Shown here: positions 1-10,828 of the stretch, one piece after another
Position numbering within the stretch: the first letter of the stretch is position 1
Layout: each line of letters opens with the position of its first letter
Assembly: GCF_036785885.1 (NCBI RefSeq)
Contig: NC_092314.1
Span: 15,955,638-16,019,637, forward strand
Source: Coffea arabica
Lineage: Eukaryota; Streptophyta; Magnoliopsida; Gentianales; Rubiaceae
Reading direction: 5' to 3'
DNA length: 64,000 bases
Position numbers and translations under genes: made by a program
Notes under the pieces: generated by a model
Seen by the model: the letters and a program-made list of their open reading frames with translations, nothing else
Told to the model about the DNA's origin: nothing
Database searches by the model: none

Positions 1-562
1 AAAATTAGCAATAGAGCCAAGCAACAGGCAATTCCAGCAACCACCATTTAGAATTCGAGAAACAATTCAAGTACTAAAACTCAAAAGTCAAATACGCAGT
101 CAAGCACATAGGATTAAGAAATTTAAAGCAACACCGCAATCAGTACCTCTGGTGTACTCACAGGGAGGAGTTAAATCAAACGGACAACCCAAGAAACTGA
201 CGCCACTAAATTCCAGCAGAGGAGTCCTTTAGTGAGGCCAATAAGGAAACCCAGCAAAGGATATTCAAAACAGGCAGGTAATAGGCGTAATGGTACCTCC
301 ACCGTGGTGATAGAGAGAAGGAGAGAGAGAGACGTGACCGTGGGTGGAGTGTGGGTATGGTGAAGGCGGCGACTGGTGGTGCACAGGGGCTGTTGCAGAG
401 AAGTGGGAGCGAGTTGGTGGCGGCGTGGGCAGGGGGCTGAGCTCAAAAGCAGCGTGGCTGTCTGGCTGCGGCTGTGCACAGCGTGTGGCTGAGAGGCAGA
501 GTGAGGGAAAAAAGAGGGGCAGCAGTGTAGCTATAGCTACTGCAGTGGTGGGCACGATCGTG
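1..562. other. Upstream flank, no supported gene
   Basis: I see no conserved protein here. A purine-rich run (GAGAGAAGG-like, about 311-335) is present. The frame that later enters the first recognisable ARF exon is open from about 344, but its residues up to about 560 do not resemble an ARF amino terminus. The real first exon of the ARF gene is therefore missing, diverged or outside the window. Confidence 0.5.
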
Positions 563-1571
563 AGGTGGGCATGTGCTGGGCCGTTGGTGACAGTGCCTCG
601 TCAGAAAGAGCTTGTGTACTATTTTCCTCAAGGCCACATAGAACAGGTTTTCTTAATTAATTTTTTTTATTCAAATGCTTTATCGTTAATGTTCATTTTC
701 AGATTCATGCAAGTTTTTCATGGGTTTCTTCATTTTTTTTTGTCTTCGTGCATTTACATTTATCTGTCTAAATGCTTTATCAGCAATTTTTGTTTTCAGA
801 TTCATACAAAATTTTCCTGGGTTTCTTCATTTTTATGTCCTATCTTCATTTACAAGCCTATTATGCTTCACTGCTTTGAAAGATAGTATTTTTTTTTTGT
901 TAATTTTTGGTAACTTTTTACGTATCATACTTGGTGTCAGCTCAAAGGGGGGAATATTTCGGAAACTTTATTGTCCTTTCTGTATTTTTTTGGGTGAATG
1001 TACTGCTGTATATGGAGGCCGACTTGTCATGGGTTTTGTTCCTCTCCTTAGGTTGAAGCGTCAACTAATCAGGTTGCATACCAGGCGATGCCTGTTTATA
1101 ATCTGCCTTGGAAGATCCTTTGTCGTGTGATTAATGTTCAATTAAAGGTATTTCAAGTTCGACCATCAGGTCATCAGCTGTTAATTTTGAGGTTCTACTT
1201 GTCACTTGTGTGTGTGGTTTATAACTGGATGTAAAATGTATGAACATATGCAGGCTGAACCTGACACTGATGAGGTGTTTGCGCTAGTTACTCTGATGCC
1301 TGAGCCAGATGTGAGTCTCCATATGGAACCATGTTCATTGCATGTTTACCTTGTCTTGGAATTGGTTATTTTCTTGGAATTTTCAATTTTTTTTATATGG
1401 TCAATGGCAGCAAGATGAGAATGCTGCGAAGAAAGAGCCAGTGCCACCCCCTCCGTTGAGGTTCCATTTGCATTCTTTTTGTAAGACTTTTCCTGCATCT
1501 GATACAAGTACTCATGGTGGATTTTCAGTGCTGAGACGACATGCTGATGAATGTCTGCCACCACTGGTGAG

Positions 1572-1963
1572 CATGGTTCGAAGTCCCGGCCGAGTCCTTA
1601 TCGTCTCGACCCCTACTGATACGATACCGTGACGAAACGATATCGAAATACTTGACTCGCCGAGAAATCGGCCGAGTCGTCACCGCGACGGATTGACTCG
1701 GCCGAGTCACACCGACTCACTCCGAGTTATCCCGAGTCAAGACGAGAAATCAGCCGACATATACTGCGACGGATTGACTTGGCCGTTTCTTTTGCTATTT
1801 TTTTAATTATTTTTATTTAGCATACTTTTTTATATTATTAACAATTTTTAGAATATTAAATACTTTAAAATTTGTGTCTCACCGAGACCGCAACTGATAT
1901 GCCGAGACCGATATAGAACGTTCCGGGCCGTGACCGCGACCGCGACCATGACTTTGAACCATG
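1572..1963. mobile_element. 392 bp non-autonomous hAT-type element at an ARF splice donor
   Basis: The ends are inverted: it starts CATGGTTCGAAGTC and finishes GACTTTGAACCATG. It is flanked by an 8 bp direct repeat, CTGGTGAG (1564-1571 and 1964-1971), the duplication size of hAT elements. The interior is rich in CGAGTC/GACTCGG and GCGAC motifs and has no coding capacity. The duplicated target contains the exon-intron junction CTG|GTGAG of the ARF gene. Confidence 0.8.
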
Positions 1964-2282
1964 CTGGTGAGTGCTTTTACAAGGCTTGAAGTGTTTTATT
2001 GTTTGTTAGTACTTTTCCGGGAATTGGGGGTTGTAATGCGTATATCTATTTGGTTGTCTATGACAGGACATGTCTCAACACCCTCCTAATCAAGAACTGG
2101 TGGCCAAAGATTTGCATGGAAATGAGTGGCGGTTTAAACATATCTTTCGTGGTATAATGTACACTACAAGAAAATAGGCTTTTTGCAACACTTTTGCTGC
2201 GGCACAAGGACAAAGTGCGGCAAATAAGCAGCAAATTTCAATTTGTGCTGCAAATTTCACAACGGTTCATAATTTTTACATA

Positions 2283-4788
2283 AAAACGACATAGTTTTAA
2301 TAAAGCCCAAAAAAGAAAAGAAAATAAAGCCCAAAAAAAGGGATAAGGAACGATATTCTAAATATAACTAAACACCTAACTATCTAAATACCCAAAAATT
2401 TGATCCTTTCCAAAGTCTGAAAGCAAACACCTAATTCCACCTCTTTCTCTCTATCTCTCTCTCCCTCTCTCTCTATCTCTTCCACCTCTCAATTTCCTTT
2501 GATTTCTAATGAAGCAGTAGAAATACCTTCGGTTCCTAATTCTTGGTCAATTAATTTTTGTCTTTCTCTCTAAAATCGAGTTCCACCTCCTTCATCTTTA
2601 CTCCTGCAATAGAAATAGCTTAAGGCGATTCGTCAAAGAAAATGGTGAGGCTTATACCTTGTGATAGTTTTATCTCAATTTTGTGTTTATTTCTTAGTTG
2701 ATTCTTAGGTTTGTTTCTTAGTTTTATCTCTACAGTAGAAATATCAAACTGAATTTTCTTTTCAGTTTTAGGTCATTTTTCGAAAGGTGAATAAATTGGA
2801 TATCCTCTGTTGGATTTGGTTCTCTGTCGATCAACTAATCGTAGCATTGAGACAACTCAATCAACAATTCTGTGAGCTCTTCTGGTTCAAAGACAAGGTA
2901 ATTAAGCTCAATTTCTTTGTGATATTTTCACTTTACTCATTTCAACTTGTGGTATTTGCTATCAATATTGCTGATTTTATGGGTTGATTCTATGTGGAGT
3001 ATTCCTGATCTTAAATAAGAACTATCAGTTCTCCCAAAAAAGAAGAGGAATTTAGTGATTAGTAATGGTCAACTTGAGTTATTTATGCTTGTTTTTGGTT
3101 AAGATGGAGAACGACTATATGATTTTTGAATATGGATTTTAATAGTTTTTTTCAATTATTTGAGACTTAATGCGATTTAAGGTGGAATTCTAGAGTTTCA
3201 GTTTGAAAATTTGGATTGCATTGCACTTTAATGCACATCTCTATGATTTTGGCTACAGTTCTAGTAGTATGTTGTGTGGGTAAAGTAAATTGTTACATTA
3301 TGATATTTGCTTGACCATGTAATAATAATTGGTTATGATATTTCCTTGACCATGTAGTAATAACTGGCTCTGTAATATGTGGGAAAAGATCATTGTTGAC
3401 ATAAATATTGACTTGGCTAAAGAGCGTGTCAATTTAAGCACGAATTCTGGTTTACACATATTTTTTGGACCTTATTGGCTTGTCAGATCTGCTTGACCTA
3501 TTGTCGTTTATCTTTGCTCAATGACTCTTCTTCTATAATTCTGGTTGATAGTGTTAGGAACCTTATTGTATACATCACATGTATGTAATATAAGGTTCTA
3601 CCCAATTTCAAACAATGCTGGAGAAATATATTTCTAAGGCCCTGCCATGTTTCAGGTGTTCTGTTTTGTTAAAGTTGCATTTTCCTTTCTTCTTTATGCA
3701 TGTGAAGCAAGCTGGAGTTCATCTTCTAGAAAGCCTTTTGTTGTGAAATAATAAAAGCAGCACCAACCTAAAACTTTCAGACTGTTAGGAAATCTCAAAT
3801 TGTGTTTATAATACATATATTAGTAGAAAGGTAATATGTACTAAGGTAAGACAACTACAAGCCATACAGATGAAGAAGCAATAAGAAGAAAATTGGATGT
3901 TAACCAACATTACTAAAGCTATCAAGTTAGCAAGTGCTTGAACCCGATACACAAAGCTAAAATGAGGATAGCGCAAGCCAAGATATATAGGGACTAAATG
4001 CTAAGCCTGATTTCAAGACAAGACAAATTATATAGCTTGGCCAAACAATGAACTCAAATACATAATCTAAAAATAGATCAATAGAGTTCATCTTAACCAA
4101 AACTTAATACTTAAGGACAACTGAATCACTTCACTCACTGGATTTAGTAAGTGAAGGTTTTAATTAACAGATTATTACTTTTCTAATTTTAGAATTAGCA
4201 GAATGAGAGAGAGATAGAACATGATAGCCATTCTTGTTATCCTATTTCATTGTCATCAAAGAATAAGTTCTCTTATTTGTGAGTCAGCTGGACTTAGCAA
4301 GTAAAGAGTATGGCACTTAAATGGACCATAGAATTTTCCTATTAGTTTTGAGGCATAGCTTTCTCCATGCTTTTGGGAACTATCATTATGAATAATGAGA
4401 TTATTGTGTACTTTCATTTCTTTTAGGTGTACACGTCTATTTTATAGCAGCTGAATTAACAGTCCGGTGTTCTTAATAGTTTTTAGCTTTTACTATCACA
4501 AGCATATGGCAAAAATTTAAAAGCCCAAGAGTATTTTGTAGAAATGTAAAAAAAAATGAATTTATTAATAATGGATTCTAAGAACTAACTCAAACATAAC
4601 TTTAGTTATTTATAATATTGAACCATTTTTATCTTTCTTTCTTTTTTTCTTTTTTTTTGTTTCCATGGACTGTCAAAACATGTTTTGGGTTTTATGCAAT
4701 GTTCTTGGTACATTGATGTTTATTATGATGTTCGATAGGGAGCATATGCTACTTTAGGCTGGTAATAAATTACCACTTACGTACACAG
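2283..4788. other. 5' internal region of the CACTA element
   Basis: AT-rich DNA with a CT microsatellite-like stretch (about 2438-2480) and several splice-like signals. It could be leader and introns of the transposase-associated gene. I recognise no protein here; the small open frame at 2787-2987 has no known motif. Confidence 0.4.
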
Positions 4789-6538
4789 ATTGGAGGGCCA
4801 TGCCTGAAGGATCTAAGGAGAGATTTTGGGAAGATATTAAGGTATTTTGACTCACTATCAAAGTTAGCAACATTTTTTTCTTTTTATTTCATACAATCTT
4901 GTAGCTTGTGAATGTTTAAACTTTTGTTTTGTAATTTTTGATAGAGAAATACAAATATTGATGATACATGCAAGAAAGTACAAATGATGAGGGTCAGCAA
5001 ATTGTGGAGAAATTGGAAATCAAAAGTCAAGAGCATGTATTTCACTCCTTATAGGAGGCACAAGTCATGGCTATTAGCACACTGTCCTGCAAGAGTTGAG
5101 GAGGATCAATGGCCTATTTTGGTTGACTATTGGAGCTCAGAAGATATCAAGGCATGTATTTATTATCACATCTCTTTTGCTTTTGAATTAAATTCTAGTG
5201 GTATTATGATTTTGATGTGTTGTTAACTACCTTTTTCTGTTTTGTACATAATTAGAAGCAAAGCAAGATTAATGGCAAGAATAAAAAAAAAAACAAAAGA
5301 TGCCACATCGAACAGGGCGAAAAGATCATGTGAACCTTAGGGAAGAGGTATATTAAATTCTAATGCTTATGTTTCTAGCAATTTTTTTGGAAAATAGTCT
5401 TATTTAGAAATATTAACACTTTAGTTTGTACATTGAATATGTGGCAGCTCCGGATTAAAATTGGAAAAGAGCCTTCGAAACTAGACGTTTTTATTCATTC
5501 AAGACAAGGAAAACAAATGGATGAGTTGACTTCACAAACAATTGTAAGAATAGCTTTTAGTCACTTTTTATTGGTTTTACTTCATAAATAATTCTTTCTT
5601 CTATCTGTTTTTCAATTTAGGCAACTATGAATGAGGAAATACAAAAACTGCCAGAGACATCCAAGGATGATAATTTTGTGAAAGATATACTCTATGAAAA
5701 TATTCTTGGACCTGAAAAACCAGGTCGTCTTCGAACTTATGGGGTAGGTGCGACTCCAAAAGACGTGTATAGGATATCGGATAACATGAATGCTAGACAA
5801 AAGAAAGCATTTGAGGATGCAGTGAATGAGAAAGTGGAAATCATACGTGGTGAACTACGAGAAGAAATGAATTCGAAATTGGCAGATTTTAAGAAGGAGT
5901 TGATTGCTCAATTTGAAGCAAGAATGGTTTGGGATAACTATTTGGTTAAATATTATAATTTTTCTAATTTTTTTTATTGCTTTAGTTACTGTTTATCTTT
6001 GTTCTTCCAGGGGGCATCAACATGTGACTTGGCATCACTCCAAAGAAGAGAAATGAATGCAGCAAAACAATCTCAAATTTCGGACTCATTAGAGGTTGTA
6101 TATTAATTCATACAATTCGATTTTGTGTTCAAACTCTCTGAAATATTAGCAGCTATGGCCTGATTTTCTTTTCTTCACACTTTGTTGATAATGTAACAGG
6201 TTGGTGATAGAATGAACAGGGAAGTTGGAACAAATGATGCTGAAATGTACAAGGAAGTTGGAACAAATGATGCTGAAATAAACAAGTGTGAAATGAATAA
6301 AAAAGTTTCTTCAATGGCTGATATTCTTGAGGTATAATATGCGTACTTTGAGTTGTTCCTTTTATAGAAGACCAATTTTGTTGAGTTCCTTGTTGATATT
6401 GCATTGTGCATGACTTTCTTGTTGATGACTATTTGTGCATGAGCTCCTTGTTGATATTTAATTGACTAGTCTTTTGTTATACCAGAACCACCATACAAAG
6501 AAGAAAAGGAGTAGGACTACTTGCAAACGACTTGCTTG
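4789..6538 (+). pseudogene. Transposase_24-type protein (PF03004-like) of the CACTA element
   Basis: Second-protein family of plant CACTA elements, thought to bind element ends. Exons by splice signals: 4789-4841 (DWRAMPEGSKERFWEDIK), 4946-5151 (LWRNWKSKVK, then VEEDQWPILVDYW), 5254-5347 (KINGKNKKK, then MPHRTGRKDH), 5448-5542 (IGKEPSKLDVFIHSRQGK), 5621-5926, 6011-6093, 6200-6331 and 6485-6538 (basic tail ending CKRLA). Trp-Arg-Asn-Trp, the DQW...DYW core and IGKEPSKLDVFIHSR are the family's landmarks; GPEKPGRLRTYG and a charged coiled-coil-like stretch follow. A length change in the A-run at about 5283-5294 puts the two halves of the third exon in different frames. The exon at 6200-6331 has a short duplication encoding KEVGTNDAE twice. 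Family assignment is good; functionality is doubtful. Confidence 0.75.
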
Positions 6539-7160
6539 AGGTACTGGAAAAGTTTCTGGAAATAACTCTATTCTGTCAAGTTTTCCATTGAGTATTTGTA
6601 TGATTGGGAAGACGAGCTATTTTTGTTAAGATTTAGCCAGCTATTTATGGGACATAATGTAGTAGAAGTGGTCTTAATTTTCAATGCCTGTGAAAAGGTT
6701 GAATTACAAATTCTGTTTTAGTATCTATTGCTATATTAACGTTTTCTTCATGCTTAATGGGCTGGGGTTATATGAGCAGGGGACTAATAGAATATACTTT
6801 GCAGCCCTGGACTTGATGTTAAATGTGAAGTTGGACCACTGGGGATGCATACAGGTGAAAAAGTTTGGTTCAAATGGGGATGGATGGTACATTGGAAGCA
6901 CGCGGATTGGGAGATATGAAGATGTTTTTGAGAGATGTATGATGAAGTGTTGTACTTTTGAAAACAAGCACATTTTGGAATATATGAAAATCTTGTAATT
7001 GGAGCGAACAATATTAAATGATAAAGTTTGTAGAATCTGACTAAAACAATGTATGATACTTTATTCTAGTGTATTGTGGAACTATATTTTGTTATAATAT
7101 TCGATTTTAGGATATTTGAGCATGATAATTATTGTACCATGAAAAAATTGATTTCTGGTC
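6539..7160. other. 3' internal region of the CACTA element
   Basis: Noncoding or unrecognised. The frame at 6684-6998 stays open for 104 codons but shows no domain I know and lies between the transposase-like gene and the subterminal repeats, so I do not call it a gene. Confidence 0.4.
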
Positions 7161-8492
7161 TTTATATTGGTGACTTTTTTGTGACGCAAGTTTTTGTCGC
7201 ATGATATTGTGGACATTTTGTAGCACATTTTTTGTGCCGCAAGTAGAGTGGTGACACTCAAATTGGCGTTGCAAAGAGCGATGCAAATGCATGCGACATA
7301 TTGAAAAATTGTGTCGTTTTCTTTTGTAACGGCTACTTTTGTGACACAATTTAATTCTGTCGCATTTGTGCCGCAAAAAGGTTTTCGCGGCGGTTTTTTG
7401 ACTTTTTGCAGCACAATTTTGGCGTCGTGAAAAGTCGGTTTTCTTGTAGTGGTAGAAACTTGGCACATTTTGGACTGTAGACCATTTTACCGTGTTGTAT
7501 TACATCAGATTAGAAAAGCATTTTCTGTTGATTTCCAGGTCAACCACGAAGCCACCACCTTCAGAGCAGTTGGGAGTGTTTTTGCTAGTTCAAAAAGGCT
7601 TGTTGCAGGGGATGTCTTCATATTTCTCAGGTTTGCTATCATCCCAAAATTCTTATCGTCCTCTACACAAGAATTATTTTTTTTCAAATTGATTAATATT
7701 GCATATTTAGAGGTGAAAATGGGGAGCTCCGCGTTGGGGTGAGACGAACCAAGAGACAGCAAGGAAATGCTCCATCGTCAGTCATGTCCAGTCTCAGCAT
7801 GCATCTTGGTGTGCTTGCAAAAGCTTGGCATGCCATTCAAACTAAAACAATGCTTACAGTTTATTATAAACCTAGGCATGTTACTTGTATCACTCTCTGT
7901 TTCAAGTTGTCTACTGACAAAGCCAAAGATTAGAATGTTTCACAACATGCACCTTTATATGTTAAAGCAACATGATTGATGAATGGTTTTGGATGCTAGT
8001 GGAATTGCATTTGCTTGAGAATCTGACTGGTTTTCCTTCTCTATTTGTCGTCTACAGGACGAGCCCCTCTGAGTTTATTGTTCCTTTTGACCAGTATATG
8101 AAGTCTGTGAAAAACAGCTACTCCATTGGAATGAGGTTTAAAATACGATTTGAAGGTGAAGAGGCTCAGGCTCCAGAGCAGAGATTTACTGGAGCTATTG
8201 TTGGTACTGAAGAAGCTGATCCAAAAAGGTGGCCAGAATCAAAGTGGAGGTGCCTGAAGGTAGTATCTTTGAACTTCATTTTGTCTCATTTTTGTTTTTT
8301 GTGATGGAGCTGAAATGGTAACCTTTTCTTTAAGGTGAGATGGGATGAAACTTCAACTATTCTTCGGCCTGATAGGGTTTCACCCTGGAAAATTGAACCT
8401 GCGCTTAATCCTCTTCCGGTGCCTAGGCTATAAAGGTCTTGACCAAACATTTTGCCATAATCTCCTGATTCTTCTGTTCTTACCAGGGAAGG

Positions 8493-9340
8493 TAGGTTTT
8501 TGCTTTTATTGTTCTGATTCAAGAATCCAGCCGGAATTTTGGAGGGATTCCTGAAGGGATTTGAGGTAGAAAGTTTTGGTGAAATAGGGCAGGATCCCTT
8601 CCAGAATTCAGCCAGAAATTTGAGGGATTTTCGAAGAAATTCCAGTCAACAATGGTTGCTACAACTTGCATAACTTGATTTCCTCTCCAATATTTCGCAC
8701 CTTTCGAGGGACATCTTATGGAAGATTTGTAGCTATAAAGTAGAGATTCTAGCTTTAATTCTTGACCTTATTTTTTTTTTATAATGATGTGATTTAGTTT
8801 GGAACAAAAAAATGTTGACATCTGAAGCCAATGTTCATGCTTGAAGGAAGACACAAGGGGATAAAGATTTCTCGATAAATAGGAGGTTGTGGCTTATTTT
8901 GCTTATGTTCACAGGAGGTTGTGGGTCATAGTAGCTAATTTCAAATTCAACTTTTAGCCAACTATGTTATTCTTTCGATGCAGAATTTTACTTATGTATA
9001 TGTCTACTTATTTAGAGATCATAGGCTTATATCTTTAACTTCAAATTCAGTGAATAAATTAGATTAAGGACATATTGATGGATATAACACATGGATCTTA
9101 TTTGTCTTCATAATGCTCAAGTTCTATCCCTTCAGCCTTGCAAGAAAGTAGAGCAAATGCTCTTTGTATCCATCTCTATTTCTCTTACTTCCCGTAAAGG
9201 GGCTGCAATTTATGCTAATGTGGACTTTAATTGCATCAATTACAGCAATAGTATCTTCAACGGCCAACTACATCGTGGGCTCACTCCCCAGTTGGAATCC
9301 TCTATGCCACTACTCGGTGCCAAATCCAGTGCCTATCCAC
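8493..9340. other. Intergenic, no gene seen
   Basis: Lies between the broken ARF gene and the promoter of the glycine-rich protein remnant. The first part (8520-8650) may be decayed ARF intron or exon sequence; it repeats GGGATT and GCCGGAATT-like words. No recognisable protein on either strand. Confidence 0.5.
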
Positions 9341-9344
9341 TTAT

Positions 9345-9350
9345 CACGTG
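9345..9350 (+). promoter_or_regulatory. G-box / ABRE-like CACGTG element
   Basis: CACGTG within TTATCACGTGATGG, about 255 bp upstream of the glycine-rich protein start codon. bZIP and bHLH factors bind this core in plants. Relevance to the downstream remnant is an inference from position only. Confidence 0.4.
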
Positions 9351-9511
9351 ATGGTAGAAGAAATTTAAATAAACAACACATGACAAATTAAATAAATAGG
9401 GCACTTGGCATAAATATAGAAGTGGCACTGAATTGCCATAGGAAAAGTGACACTGAGGATCCCGTGTGCTCCCCAGCCGACCCTTTTGACGGGAAAGCGG
9501 CATAGATTTTT

Positions 9512-9520
9512 CTATATATA
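9512..9520 (+). promoter_or_regulatory. TATA box of the glycine-rich protein remnant
   Basis: CTATATATA, about 82-90 bp upstream of the ATG at 9602, a normal distance for a plant gene with a short leader. The sequence that follows runs without interruption into the start codon. Confidence 0.6.
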
Positions 9521-9601
9521 GAGATCAATCTATTACCAGCTTTCTCATCCCTCATCCTTCACAAAGTCAGTTTTCAATACATAAATTTTCCTCGAGCAAA
9601 A

Positions 9602-10376
9602 ATGGGTTCCAAGGCACTTCTTTTCTTTTGCATCTCCTTGGCTGTAGTTCTAACAATTTCCTCACAGGTGGCTGCTAGGGAATTGGCTGAGACTCCCACA
9701 TCAGTTAACAACCGTAAGACATTTATTCTCTGACATATATTAACCTAAATTCAGGACCATAAAATTTCAAATTTGCAATTATGTACTAAATTTATTTGTA
9801 CATGTCAACCTTTGGATTGTTAAGAAACAATGCTAAGGCCTACTTTAGTTTAAAGTTTAAATACACCTTCCACAAGGTTTTCATTTAAGTGTACAGCCCT
9901 TTACTGGCATGGGACTTGGGTTGTGATAGTTACTAACTCTGATTGGGATTAAGTTACCTATTAATAGGTAGTGTTTAAATAATTCAGGGACATCTAAAAA
10001 ATCACCGATTTGGACTTACACGTCAAAAGACAAATTTTTGACCTGAATATAATGTTATCGATTTGGTATTCTTTAAAACAAAACACATGCAACACATTAG
10101 TACAAAATCTAGAATTTCAAATTTTATGATCCCTGGGCCCAGATGAGTTTATTTGACAAGGTCATTCCCAGATTACATCAATGAACGTGTATGCTTTATT
10201 ATCCTCAATGCAGCCAAGACACTTTGTGACTCCTCCCGACTATGGGGATCCTGGAGGAGGAGACCAAGTAGGGAACCTTGGAGGAGGTTGGTATCCTGGT
10301 CGTGGCTAACTAGGGAGGAAGTGGTGGCGGCGGCTAGGGTGGATATCCTGGTCAGGCTGTCGATGCTGAGCCTTAG
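9602..10376 (+). pseudogene. Secreted glycine-rich protein (GRP) remnant
   Basis: Exon 1 (9602-9713) encodes MGSKALLFFCISLAVVLTIS followed by SQVAARELAET, a typical signal peptide and VAARELAE junction of the plant stress-related glycine-rich protein family, which is exported to the cell wall. The intron runs from GTAAGAC at 9714 to CAG at 10213. The exon 2 translation is glycine-rich (DYGDPGGGDQVGNLGGGWYP) and ends with the family-like tail GYPGQAVDAEP before a stop at 10374-10376. It is broken three ways: the splice phase does not connect exon 1 to the glycine frame, there are internal stops (after GGWYPGRG and GGSGGGG), and the second half needs a further frame change. TATA box and leader look intact, so it might still be transcribed. 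Confidence 0.75.
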
Positions 10377-10828
10377 AACTAATAAAGCCGAAAATTGAAA
10401 ATTGAGGGTACCAAGGGGAAGAACAGGTGCTGGTTGATTTGAAGGTAGATCTGGATTTGGAAAACAGGAAGAAAAGGAAAGGAAAAAATGAAGAAGGAAG
10501 AAAGGGAAAGAAAACAAGGAAATAGAAAAGAGTTATTATCACTTTACCTTCTTAATATTTGGTGTCACTATCAATTTTTCTCCTTAACGTTATTTTATGA
10601 TCATTTTATCCCCAAGACTAAGTGTCAAACTTAACAAAGTTTATTAATTCAAGTGATAAAATATGTTTAACCTTTAAAATTATTACTATTTTACCCCCAT
10701 AAACTATAATCTCATTATCAATTTACTCCTTAGATTTACTTTTAGGCAATTTATCCCACTATTAAACCAATTTAGCAAGTTAAAAAATTTTAGAAAATAG
10801 TACCCTCTATTTTGTATAATAAAAATAA

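Larger units (their letters stand above)
2162..7451 (+). mobile_element. CACTA (En/Spm-type) transposon in an ARF intron
   Basis: The left end is CACTACAAGAAAA and the right end TTTTCTTGTAGTG, the canonical CACTA inverted repeat. The 3 bp duplication GTA is at 2159-2161 and 7452-7454. Subterminal regions (about 2180-2280 and 7170-7440) are full of short related motifs such as TGCGGCA, TGTGCCGCAA and TTGTCGCA, typical transposase-binding arrays. The interior holds a Transposase_24-type gene but no TNP2-type catalytic transposase that I can recognise, so the element is probably non-autonomous. Removing it and one GTA copy restores a simple ARF intron of about 100 bp (2152-7538). Confidence 0.92.
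563..8492 (+). pseudogene. ARF2-like auxin response factor, truncated and frameshifted
   Basis: Auxin response factors are nuclear transcription factors that bind auxin response elements through a B3 domain. Readable exons, by homology and splice sites: 563-646 (WACAGPLVTVPR), 1052-1147 (VEASTNQVA), 1254-1310, 1411-1566 ([17 protein letters not shown], start of B3), 2067-2151 ([12 protein letters not shown]), 7539-7630 (SSKRLVAGDVFIFLR), 7711-7876 ([12 protein letters not shown]), 8058-8259 (SEFIVPFDQYM, ARF-specific domain) and 8335-8492. Sequence and exon order fit the ARF2 clade. Defects: one extra G at about 7572-7574 shifts frame inside B3; the donor after 7876 reads GC instead of GT; the last exon has stops at PRL*, RS* and LP*; the middle region and the PB1 domain are absent; no convincing start exon. 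Two transposons lie inside. Identity is firm; loss of function is inferred from the breaks. Confidence 0.9.

Noticed and set aside
171..637. Overlapping open frames on the minus strand upstream of the ARF gene
   Set aside because: They are opposite a serine/histidine-coding low-complexity stretch and show no domain.
6153..7011. Minus-strand frames in the CACTA element
   Set aside because: Antisense to the Transposase_24-type exons and to AT-rich DNA, with no domain.
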